Shown here: one piece after another, positions 1-5,393 of the stretch
Layout: each line of letters opens with the position of its first letter
Numbering within the stretch: the stretch's first letter is position 1
Assembly (NCBI GenBank): GCA_034408745.1
Contig: JAWXCM010000056.1
Location: 1-5,899 of the forward strand
Length of the DNA: 5,899 nt
Reading direction: 5' to 3'
Source of the DNA: JAWXCM01 sp034408745
GTDB lineage: Bacteria > Acidobacteriota > Terriglobia > Bryobacterales > Bryobacteraceae
Notes under the pieces: model-generated
Database searches by the model: none
The model's input: only the letters and a program-made list of their open reading frames with translations
What the model was told of the DNA's origin: nothing
Program-made: the position numbers and the translations under genes

Positions 1-333
1 CCTTTGGGTGGGGCGGCGGCGCGGGGGTATCGCGATGTGCCGGAGCCTCGGATTGCTTTCGGTAAGAAGCTGCGGGGACGGGCTACGGCCTGCATGGACT
101 TGAGCGACGGACTCTCCATCGACCTGAAGCGGCTGTGCGAGGCGTCGGGAGTTGGCGTTCGGCTCGACACGGTTCCGGTGGCGGTTGGTGCTACTGAGGA
201 TCAGGCGCTGCATGGCGGCGAGGACTACGAACTGCTCTACACAGGGCCCGAGGGGCTGCCAGGGATCCGTATCGGTGATATCGTCCCGTCCGGGTTTCCA
301 CTTGAGGTGAGGGGATGGGATCATTTCGCGTAA
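1..333 (+). CDS. thiL: Thiamine-monophosphate kinase ThiL, C-terminal part (5' end outside window)
   Basis: ThiL phosphorylates thiamine monophosphate to the diphosphate cofactor with ATP, the last step of thiamine diphosphate synthesis in the cytoplasm. About 110 C-terminal residues are visible, against about 310-330 for a whole ThiL, and the frame is open to the window edge. Two family signatures are clear: ACMDLSDGLSIDLKRLCEASG (residues about 30-49), the start of the second half of the PurM/ThiL-type fold, and HGGEDYELLYT (about 70-80), the late nucleotide/substrate loop. The protein ends soon after, at RGWDHFA, as is normal for the family. The TTG at position 4 is only the first possible codon inside the window, not the real start. 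The next gene follows after 13 bp on the same strand, so the two are probably co-transcribed. Family assignment is firm from the motifs; activity cannot be judged without the N-terminal half. Confidence 0.92.
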   Translation, partial: PLGGAAARGYRDVPEPRIAFGKKLRGRATACMDLSDGLSIDLKRLCEASGVGVRLDTVPVAVGATEDQALHGGEDYELLYTGPEGLPGIRIGDIVPSGFPLEVRGWDHFA

Positions 334-346
334 TGGCGGTGCTGCA

Positions 347-1255
347 GTGACGGTTGAGAAGACGGAATACAAGGGCTGGCCGAATTGCTATCGCATCAGC
401 AACGGCGAGGTTGAGCTGATTGTTACGACGGACGTCGGTCCGCGCGTAATGCGGTTCGGGTTTGTCGGCGGGCAGAACCTGTTCAAGGAATTCGCCGATC
501 AGATGGGCAAGAGCGCGGAGCGCGAGTGGATGCCTCGCGGCGGACACCGGATCTGGTTCGCTCCGGAAGATTCGCAGCTCACGTATGCGCTGGATAACGC
601 GCCGGTGCTGGTGGAAGTCAGGCAGGACGGCATCGGGCTGGTACAGCCGGTGGAGCCGGAGACGGGTCTGCAGAAGACCATCATTGTGCAGCTTGCGGCG
701 TCGGGCACGGCGGTGACGGTGCAGCACCGGCTGACGAATAAAGGCGCGAAGCCGTGGACGTTTGCTCCGTGGGCTCTGACGATGATGGCGCCGGGAGGGC
801 ATGGGATCACGGGGTTTCCTCCTCGCGGAAAGCACCCCGAGGTCCTGGCTCCGACTAATCCGCTGGTGATGTGGGCGTTCAGCGATCTGAGCGACCCGCG
901 GTGGACGTTCCTGAAGAAATACCTGGTGCTTCGTCAGGATCCGAAGGCTACGGGTCAGCCGACCAAACTCGGGCTGTTCAATCCGCATACGTGGGGCGCT
1001 TACCTGCTCGGGTCGGACCTGTTTGTGAAGCAGTACACGGCAGTCGCTGGCAAGCAATACCCGGACTATAACTGCTCCTGGGAGACGTTCACGAATGCCG
1101 AGATTCTGGAGCTGGAGACGCTGGGTCCGCTGGAGACGGTGGGCGTCGGCGATACGCTGCGGCATGAAGAGCGGTGGTCGCTGCACAAGAACGTGAAGGT
1201 GGGCGAGTGGACGGATGCCGAGCTCGACCGGGTAATCGCTCCGCTGATCAAGTGA
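347..1255 (+). CDS. DUF4380-like protein (possible sugar mutarotase/epimerase fold)
   Basis: A complete 302-residue protein with no signal peptide or membrane segment, so cytoplasmic. It resembles the DUF4380 group, proteins with a predicted galactose-mutarotase-like beta-sandwich. Visible landmarks are VTTDVGPRVMRFGFVGGQN (residues 26-44), RGGHRIWFAPED (64-75), WTFAPWALTMMAPGG (137-151), DLSDPRWTF (180-188) and WETFTNAEILELETLGPL (245-262). The conserved His/Arg in GGHR and the Glu in ELETLGP sit where a sugar epimerase would carry active-site groups, but that is inference. The GTG at 347 is the first usual start codon after an in-frame stop at 308-310. No convincing ribosome binding site lies right before it, so translation may be coupled to thiL, 13 bp upstream. 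The stop overlaps the convergent downstream gene by 8 bp. Substrate unknown; a link to thiamine metabolism is not supported beyond position. Confidence 0.85.
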   Translation: MTVEKTEYKGWPNCYRISNGEVELIVTTDVGPRVMRFGFVGGQNLFKEFADQMGKSAEREWMPRGGHRIWFAPEDSQLTYALDNAPVLVEVRQDGIGLVQPVEPETGLQKTIIVQLAASGTAVTVQHRLTNKGAKPWTFAPWALTMMAPGGHGITGFPPRGKHPEVLAPTNPLVMWAFSDLSDPRWTFLKKYLVLRQDPKATGQPTKLGLFNPHTWGAYLLGSDLFVKQYTAVAGKQYPDYNCSWETFTNAEILELETLGPLETVGVGDTLRHEERWSLHKNVKVGEWTDAELDRVIAPLIK

Positions 1256-1652
1256 GCTTCAGGCGGCGCCCGAGGATGTACCAGGCGATCCAGCCTGCTA
1301 TTCCGACGCAGAGGTTAGCGACGGCGTAAGCCGGCTGGTACTCGAAGAGCAGGAAGTGGAAGCCGTTTTTGCCAACACGGAAAGCGAACGGCAGCAGGGT
1401 GCACCAGATGGCGAGGGCCATGAGACCGGAGCGCACGTTCACGACGATCCGGGTGCGGCGCAGTGATCGCATCTCCAGATCGGCTGGCAGCGGGATGCTG
1501 GCGGCGGCTTCCGACCACTGCGAGCGGAGTTGCGCGGCGAGTTCGCCGTCCTGTGCCAGGTACGTTTCCACCAACGTTTTGGTGTCTGGGCTCGCCTCAC
1601 CGGAGAGATAAACGGGGAAGAGGTCGAGGATGACTTCACGCGTGACTTTCAT
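1248..1652 (-). CDS. Small two-helix membrane protein, likely anti-sigma partner
   Basis: A 134-residue protein directly downstream of, and overlapping, an ECF sigma factor gene. Residues 1-60 are soluble (MKVTREVILDLFPVYLSGEA at the start) and resemble the short N-terminal segments of acidobacterial anti-sigma-like proteins. Two hydrophobic segments follow, about 76-91 (LMALAIWCTLLPFAF) and about 108-127 (AYAVANLCVGIAGWIAWYIL), so the soluble part and the C-terminal RRLKLT probably both face the cytoplasm. The HxxxCxxC motif of zinc-binding anti-sigma factors is absent. An ATG at 1656-1658 would add two residues (Met-Pro), but an AAAGGA box (1659-1664) touches it; the second ATG at 1650-1652 has the normal 6-base gap and is preferred. 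The role is inferred from the sigma/membrane-protein pairing and the 17-bp overlap; it could be a membrane protein unrelated to sigma control. Confidence 0.8.
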   Translation of the reverse strand: MKVTREVILDLFPVYLSGEASPDTKTLVETYLAQDGELAAQLRSQWSEAAASIPLPADLEMRSLRRTRIVVNVRSGLMALAIWCTLLPFAFRVGKNGFHFLLFEYQPAYAVANLCVGIAGWIAWYILGRRLKLT

Positions 1653-2130
1653 GGGCATTCCTTTGCTTCTGCAGTAAGAGCCGGGCTCGGTGAACCTTCA
1701 CTTTGGCCGAGGCTACGGAAATGCCGAGGGCCTGGGCGATGTCTTCGTACGGGACCTGATCCCGGGCTCGCATGAGGAGCGCGGTTCGGTCGATTTCGGG
1801 TAGCCGCTGCAAGTCGGCGAGCACGGCGTCGAGTTCGGCGCGAGCCTCGGTTTGGTGCAGCGGACCAGGTTTGTTGTCGGGCAGGGCCTCGTCAAGCTCC
1901 GCGGTTCGGCGGCCACTTCGGCGCAGACCCTGCAGGTACAGGTTTCGGGCGATGGTGAAGAGATAGCCCTTCACGGTTGCGACGCGGATTTGTTCTGGCG
2001 CGGTCCAGACGCGGACGAAAGTCTCCGACGTGATGTCTTCGGCGTCGTGCGGATCGCCCGAGAGGTAGAGGGCGAAGCGGTAGACGTCCGCCGAGTATTG
2101 CCGGAAAAGACTTTCAATATCGGGCTGCAT
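1636..2130 (-). CDS. RNA polymerase sigma factor, ECF subfamily
   Basis: A 164-residue ECF-type sigma factor, which directs RNA polymerase to a dedicated promoter set. Region 2 spans about residues 5-70: LFRQYSADVYRFALYLSGD (8-26), DAEDITSETFVRVW (29-42, the core-binding part) and the helix ending GYLFTIARNLYLQGLRR (55-71), which reads the -10 element. A variable linker (72-103) follows. Region 4 spans about 105-155, with LPEIDRTALLMRARDQVPYE and the helix-turn-helix EDIAQALGISVASAKVKVHR (129-148), which reads the -35. No C-terminal extension or extra domain is present. The start is supported by an AGGGA ribosome binding site (2136-2140) five bases upstream. Its 3' end overlaps the next gene, a putative membrane anti-sigma protein. 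Family is certain; the ECF group and inducing signal are not readable from the sequence. Confidence 0.95.
   Translation of the reverse strand: MQPDIESLFRQYSADVYRFALYLSGDPHDAEDITSETFVRVWTAPEQIRVATVKGYLFTIARNLYLQGLRRSGRRTAELDEALPDNKPGPLHQTEARAELDAVLADLQRLPEIDRTALLMRARDQVPYEDIAQALGISVASAKVKVHRARLLLQKQRNAHESHA
1659..1664 (-). promoter_or_regulatory. Ribosome binding site that decides the start of the membrane protein
   Basis: Minus strand reads AAAGGAATGCCCATGAAAG. The AAAGGA box abuts the first ATG (1656-1658) but lies 6 bases before the second ATG (1650-1652), which makes the second the better start. The box lies inside the 3' end of the sigma factor gene, so translation of the two genes is probably coupled. 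Confidence 0.6.
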
Positions 2131-2133
2131 TCC

Positions 2134-2192
2134 GTTCCCTGATGGTATGAATTCGGGAACTGAAAGTTACAAGGGAACCCTTCCGGAGGTTC
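2134..2192. promoter_or_regulatory. Divergent control region with repeated GGGAAC elements
   Basis: The 78-bp spacer between the sigma factor gene (-) and the exported-protein gene (+) carries GGGAAC at 2155-2160 and 2173-2178 (+ strand, 18 bp apart) and its complement GTTCCC at 2134-2139. The first and last of these form a 6-bp inverted repeat with 2155-2160 across 15 bases. A second dyad, GAACC (2175-2179) and GGTTC (2188-2192), lies beside it. ECF sigma factors often recognise GGAAC-like -35 elements and autoregulate, so one of these could be such an element, but I could not pair any with a clear -10. Confidence 0.35.
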
Positions 2193-2208
2193 AGGGCATC
2201 ATAAGTAT

Positions 2209-2838
2209 GTGATGACCCGACGACTTGCGTTTGCTTTCTGTCTGGTGGCCGGGATGGCATTCGGCCATACCGCGGAATCCGCCGGTGCCGCTCCCTCCGA
2301 CCTGGATCCGGCGATTGTCGGAGTGTTGCAAAAAGACGGCATCCGGGTGAAGGACGGAGCGAAGGTGGTGATGGAGTTCTGGTTCGTCAGCGCGCTTCCG
2401 GGCGGTTCGGCGAGCGGGGCTCCGAACGTGACGATGCCCGAGCTTCCGCACGGTGCTTTGATGGGCGTGGTGCGATTCCCGGCCAAGTACATGGACCGGC
2501 GTGGGCAATCGATCCAGCCTGGCGTGTATTCGATGCGTTTCAGCTTCTATCCGGAGAATGGCGACCATCAGGGTGCTGCTCCACAGCGCGATTTTCTGGT
2601 GCTGTCGCCGATAGCGAACGACAAGGATCCCAAGGCTACTCCGGCATTTGATGCGTTGATGGAGATGAGCCGGAAGGCTTCGGGCACACCTCACCCTTTG
2701 GTGTTGAGCATGTGGAAGCAGGATGCGGCGGCGTTCAAGCCGGGCGTGGCTGCTGAGGGCGAATCGGATCAGGCGCTGCAGTTGAAGGTCGGCGAAACTC
2801 CGATTGCGGTGATTGTTGCTGGTGTTTCGAATCACTAA
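2209..2838 (+). CDS. Exported conserved hypothetical protein
   Basis: A 209-residue protein of no recognised function. It begins with a classical Sec signal peptide: MMTRR, a hydrophobic core LAFAFCLVAGMAFG, and likely cleavage somewhere between residues 19 and 29 (AFG-HT or AGAA-PS). The Cys in the core is not in a lipobox. The mature part has short conserved-looking blocks: GVYSMRFSFYPENGDHQG (105-122), PQRDFLVLSPIANDKDP (125-141) and SRKASGTPHPLVLSMWK (154-170). I recall similar proteins in Acidobacteria, without a known role. No metal-binding or catalytic motif stands out. GTG at 2209 or ATG at 2212 are the only starts after the in-frame stop at 2161-2163. A GGAGG (2185-2189) lies about 19-22 bases upstream, too far for a standard site, so initiation is weakly defined. 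It is divergent from the sigma factor gene and could be one of its targets. Its 3' end overlaps the convergent gene by 104 bp. Confidence 0.8.
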   Translation: MMTRRLAFAFCLVAGMAFGHTAESAGAAPSDLDPAIVGVLQKDGIRVKDGAKVVMEFWFVSALPGGSASGAPNVTMPELPHGALMGVVRFPAKYMDRRGQSIQPGVYSMRFSFYPENGDHQGAAPQRDFLVLSPIANDKDPKATPAFDALMEMSRKASGTPHPLVLSMWKQDAAAFKPGVAAEGESDQALQLKVGETPIAVIVAGVSNH

Positions 2839-3427
2839 TGTGCGGCAGGCGGGCGCCCACGCTCGCCGCTGAGCTAATTTGCGAAACGAAGCCAATTCCC
2901 AGGGGCTGGTCGACAGCCGGCGGGATTAAGACGGGGCTCGGGGGTTCGGCGGCTGGCCTGGAGCTGCGCGCTTCTTCGAAAGTTTCGAGGGCTTTGGTGC
3001 AGGCCCGCTGGGCGGAATTGATGTAGCGCAGGGTCAGGGCGATTTTCGGGCTGGCCCGTTTGCTGAGGAGGGTCTCGGCGGCGCAGGCCTCCTCGCCCTG
3101 GTGTGCTCCCTCATCGAGGATGAGTCCGATGGAGAAGTCCCAGAAAGCGGCTTCGTAGCGGAGCATGCGACGGTGGCGCCAGTGGGTGACGACCACGACT
3201 TCGGCAAGCGATGTTTCCCAGGCGCCCTGAGGAGCCATGCGCGCGATGAGGTTCTGGCGGATGGCCTCGTACTCTTCGGGGTCTTCGCCGGCGACGAGCA
3301 CTTTCGCGGATGTCATCCCGTGAGTTTGTGCGTTCTGGGCGGTGTTCTGTTTTCCGGTTTCCGTGGCAGGTCCGGTGGACTTGGTCGCATTCTGGCGATT
3401 GGCGGCGATCTGAGCTGGCGTGGCCAT
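2735..3427 (-). CDS. Hypothetical protein of the 'ANRQNATKSTGP' family
   Basis: A 230-residue protein of unknown function. Its N-terminus, AAN(R)QNATKSTGPATETGK (residues 8-26) followed by QNAQTHGMTS (31-40), matches a motif (NRxNAxKSTGPxTxxGKxxxxxNAxxHG) that recurs in many acidobacterial and planctomycete hypothetical proteins and recalls short NUMOD-type DNA-binding segments. The middle (50-155) is charged and mostly helical, with GEDPEEYEAIRQNL and THWRHRRMLRYEAAFW. From about 156 on it is Pro/Ser/Gln-rich. There is no signal peptide. The start at 3427 is chosen because AAGGAGG (3438-3444) lies 10 bases upstream; the frame stays open to 3571, but that extension lacks coding character. The last 34 codons lie antisense to the 3' end of the neighbouring exported-protein gene and are low-complexity, so they may be a run-on after loss of an earlier stop. 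DNA binding is inference only. Confidence 0.75.
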   Translation of the reverse strand: MATPAQIAANRQNATKSTGPATETGKQNTAQNAQTHGMTSAKVLVAGEDPEEYEAIRQNLIARMAPQGAWETSLAEVVVVTHWRHRRMLRYEAAFWDFSIGLILDEGAHQGEEACAAETLLSKRASPKIALTLRYINSAQRACTKALETFEEARSSRPAAEPPSPVLIPPAVDQPLGIGFVSQISSAASVGARLPHISDSKHQQQSPQSEFRRPSTAAPDPIRPQQPRPA

Positions 3428-3437
3428 TGGTGGCTTG

Positions 3438-3444
3438 CCTCCTT
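3438..3444 (-). promoter_or_regulatory. Strong ribosome binding site fixing the start of the KSTGP-family gene
   Basis: Minus strand AAGGAGG followed after 10 bases by ATG at 3427-3425. It rules against the longer reading frame that opens at 3571. Confidence 0.7.
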
Positions 3445-3464
3445 CCCGGGAGAAAGTATGGCAG

Positions 3465-3478
3465 ACGGGGTGTCCCGT
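3465..3478. repeat. Short inverted repeat in the leader of the KSTGP-family gene
   Basis: ACGGG (3465-3469), a 4-base loop, then CCCGT (3474-3478). It lies 38 bp upstream of the start codon, just before the ribosome binding site on the minus strand. Five paired bases, four of them G-C, could form a small RNA hairpin or an operator half-site pair. Chance occurrence in GC-rich DNA is possible. Confidence 0.3.
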
Positions 3479-3551
3479 TTCAGGGGCTCGGATTTTTATG
3501 TTGTTGATTTGGTGGGAGATTCTGTCGTAAGAAAAGTGAAATGGGCCAGGC

Positions 3552-3580
3552 GGGCGTGGTTGTGCAAGCACAAGACGCCC
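3552..3580 (-). terminator. Possible terminator of the lactonase gene
   Basis: A hairpin lies 12 bp past the lactonase stop (minus strand). GGGCGT/ACGCCC and TTGTGC/GCACAA pair, with a small 2/1 internal bulge between the two 6-bp stems and a very tight loop (CAAG if the last pair opens). On the minus strand the following bases become T-rich (TTTCACTTTTCTT) only about 10 bases after the stem, so this is not a classical intrinsic terminator. The position between two same-strand genes supports the reading. Confidence 0.45.
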
Positions 3581-3591
3581 CCCTTTGCAGC

Positions 3592-5031
3592 TCAGCGCGC
3601 GAGCATGAACGACATGGAGTTGCTTTGCGCGCCGCCCTGCATTACTACAAGGCTGACGGCCCCGAGTGGGAGGTCCGGCGGTATCTGCGCGTTGATCTGC
3701 GTGGGCGAGACGTAGAGAAGCGCTGCGTCGCGGCCGCCGACGGTCACGCGTGTTGGACTGCAGGAAAGCTGCGTGGGACCGATTTGAGCAGAGGAGCAGC
3801 TTGCGATTGCCAGGTTGCTTCCATAGATCTCCACGATGGAACCCGGTGAGATGGCGGATCCGCGGGCCGCGGAGTTGACAACGCCGTTTGCGCTGATTGC
3901 CGGTGCTCCCTGCGTCCGGGTGGTGGGGTGGGGGATACCGCCGTACTTTGTCTTAACCCGGTAGACGCTGGTGGTGGCGGTGATGTAGAGCGTTTTCCAG
4001 TCCGCTCCGCCGAAGCCCACGTTGAGGGCTCGCTCAGGCAGCAGGATCTTGCCGAGCAGCTTTCCGCTGGGATCGTAGACGAGCACATTGCCCATGCGGA
4101 TTGGGGCCGCAGGGTCCTCCTGGAGACCGGCGATCCAGAGGTTCCCTCTGGCGTCTGCCTTGTTGCCGTCCGGAGCGCCTGCGGGGAACGCGTTCATGTC
4201 GACGAAGATGCGGTGGTTGGTGAGCGAGCCGTCGGGCTGGACATCGTAGGCGCGCACAAATTTATTGGGCGCGTCGGCTGAGTCGTCGACATAAAGAATG
4301 CGCTCGTCAGGAGAAAGCGTCAGGCCGTTGGGGCGGACCGCGTTATTTGCGTGCAGATGCAGCGCGCCGTTCGGGGCGATGCGGTAAATACCCTGAAAGT
4401 CGAGCTGACGGTCGATCTCCATGCCGTTCGGGCCGGGGGTCCGGTCAATGCCGTACCCGGGGTCAGTGAAGTAGATGGACCCGTCGGAGCGGCGCACCAC
4501 GAAATCATTTGGGCTGTTGAGTCGTTTGCCTTCCCAATGCGAAGCGAGGATGGTCTTTGTGCCGTTGGGCTCGCGCCGGGCTACTTGGCGCAGCGTGTGC
4601 TCAGCAACAAGCAGGCGGCCCTGGTTGTCGACGCCGAGACCGTTGGGGCCGAAGCCGATCGCGGTCTGTGGCGGAGGGATGTCGAGGGGGTAATGCGAGG
4701 CGTAGTCATAGATGGTGGACTCATGGCCCCAGGGCTGCTCGCGAATGCGGAAGATGGAGTTCAGCCGGGGGTCGACGAAGAGCACCGAGTCTTCATACCA
4801 GACGGGCCCTTCGGCCCAACGGAATCCTGAGGCGATGCGGTCCACCAGCGGTCCGGCTACGTTCGGGGAGCCGGGAGGCTTTGGTGCGTTGACGAACAAG
4901 TCGTCGAATGCGGGATCGTACGAGACGAACCCGGTGTCGCGGACCGGGTAGCCGTCAGCGGCCCAGGCAGCTCCCGCGGCAGAGCCAGCTAATCCAACTT
5001 TCATAAAACTTCGGCGGGAGGATTTCAGCAC
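3592..5031 (-). CDS. Tat-exported SMP-30/gluconolactonase-type protein with Solibacter-type C-terminal domain
   Basis: A 479-residue exported protein. Residues 4-25 are a twin-arginine signal (SSRRSFMKVGLAGSAAGAAW), with likely cleavage near AWA-AD. Residues about 60-360 form an SMP-30/gluconolactonase/LRE-type beta-propeller, a family that opens sugar lactones using one divalent metal. The metal ligands are all recognisable: Glu74 (RWAEGPVW), Asn175 (LNSPNDFVV), Asn235 (VRPNGLTLSPDE) and Asp288 (GAPDGNKADARGNLWIAG). After a linker (361-376), residues about 377-479 match the Solibacter C-terminal domain (TIGR03437): VVNSAARGSAISPGSIVEIY, GSNLA, VTVGG, LLYVSPTQINAQIP. This domain is only about 100 residues, roughly half the usual length. 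The only two cysteines of the protein (412, 424) lie in it and could form a disulfide. The GTG start at 5031 follows GGAGG (5036-5040) by four bases. Family is firm; the natural lactone is unknown. Confidence 0.92.
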   Translation of the reverse strand: MLKSSRRSFMKVGLAGSAAGAAWAADGYPVRDTGFVSYDPAFDDLFVNAPKPPGSPNVAGPLVDRIASGFRWAEGPVWYEDSVLFVDPRLNSIFRIREQPWGHESTIYDYASHYPLDIPPPQTAIGFGPNGLGVDNQGRLLVAEHTLRQVARREPNGTKTILASHWEGKRLNSPNDFVVRRSDGSIYFTDPGYGIDRTPGPNGMEIDRQLDFQGIYRIAPNGALHLHANNAVRPNGLTLSPDERILYVDDSADAPNKFVRAYDVQPDGSLTNHRIFVDMNAFPAGAPDGNKADARGNLWIAGLQEDPAAPIRMGNVLVYDPSGKLLGKILLPERALNVGFGGADWKTLYITATTSVYRVKTKYGGIPHPTTRTQGAPAISANGVVNSAARGSAISPGSIVEIYGSNLAIASCSSAQIGPTQLSCSPTRVTVGGRDAALLYVSPTQINAQIPPDLPLGAVSLVVMQGGAQSNSMSFMLAR

Positions 5032-5079
5032 AGTCCCTCCGATGCCGATGCGATTTGCCTCAGGTAACTATTCGAGAGA

Positions 5080-5101
5080 CCTGGAAAATACCCATTCCAG
5101 G
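5080..5101. repeat. 7-bp inverted repeat in the lactonase leader (possible operator or RNA hairpin)
   Basis: CCTGGAA (5080-5086) and TTCCAGG (5095-5101) are perfect complements around an 8-base spacer. They lie between the predicted transcription start (about 5151) and the lactonase start codon (5031), so they would be in the untranslated leader. No T-tract follows, so this is not a terminator. An operator dyad for a repressor or a leader hairpin are both possible. Confidence 0.45.
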
Positions 5102-5157
5102 CCTGTTGGCGAGCGATTATTTTCATAAATTCACCACCTCGGTTTCAGGTCTGGCGT

Positions 5158-5186
5158 ATTTTATCACATGGGGAATGGAGTGTCAA
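5158..5186 (-). promoter_or_regulatory. Sigma-70 type promoter for the lactonase gene
   Basis: On the minus strand, a perfect -35 TTGACA (5186-5181), a 17-base spacer, and a -10 TAAAAT (5163-5158, five of six consensus bases). Transcription would start near 5151, giving a leader of about 120 bases before the GTG at 5031. This is much closer to consensus than anything else in the window. Confidence 0.7.
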
Positions 5187-5330
5187 TGTTACTGGATTTG
5201 CGTGTTCGTGTTGAGAATATCGTGGTGATTGTGGCGTTTTATTGGGCAAACGCAGCTGTTCACGGGTGGAGCCGGCGCGTTCGGCCGAACTTTGGCGACA
5301 CCGTGTATCGCTCTGCTTAACAGCTACATC

Positions 5331-5359
5331 TTGGTCTAAGCTGAACCGATTGCTATACG
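5331..5359 (+). promoter_or_regulatory. Possible promoter of the peroxidase remnant
   Basis: TTGGTC (5331-5336), 17 bases, then TATACG (5354-5359); the start would be near 5366, about 28 bases before the ATG at 5394. Spacing is ideal but the boxes match consensus only 3/6 and 4/6. The rest of 5187-5393 shows no gene, repeat or RNA structure that I can support. Confidence 0.3.
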
Positions 5360-5383
5360 ATCATCAGGTTGTTGTGAGTGATC

Positions 5384-5388
5384 GGAGG
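5384..5388 (+). promoter_or_regulatory. Ribosome binding site of the peroxidase remnant
   Basis: GGAGG five bases before ATG at 5394-5396. This marks the original start of the broken gene, which lies in a different frame from the long peroxidase-like segment further on. Confidence 0.65.
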
Positions 5389-5393
5389 CAGAT

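Noticed and set aside
191..1186. A 331-codon minus-strand reading frame
   Set aside because: It lies fully opposite the DUF4380-like gene, is very rich in Arg/His/Pro/Leu as expected for an antisense shadow in GC-rich DNA, and shows no domain.
2191..2895. A 234-codon minus-strand reading frame
   Set aside because: Antisense shadow of the exported-protein gene; Arg/His-rich composition, no motif, no ribosome binding site supporting it.
3428..3571. 48-codon N-terminal extension of the KSTGP-family protein
   Set aside because: The family normally starts with the MATPAQIAANR-type N-terminus, and AAGGAGG is placed for the internal ATG; the extension overlaps a probable terminator hairpin.
3101..3715. 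A 204-codon plus-strand reading frame
   Set aside because: It runs across the start of the KSTGP-family gene and the end of the lactonase gene on the other strand, with no recognisable sequence or start signal.
5187..5393. Possible small RNA or second gene in the spacer
   Set aside because: No stable hairpin with T-tract, no start with ribosome binding site apart from the one at 5394, and no repeats that I could find by eye.
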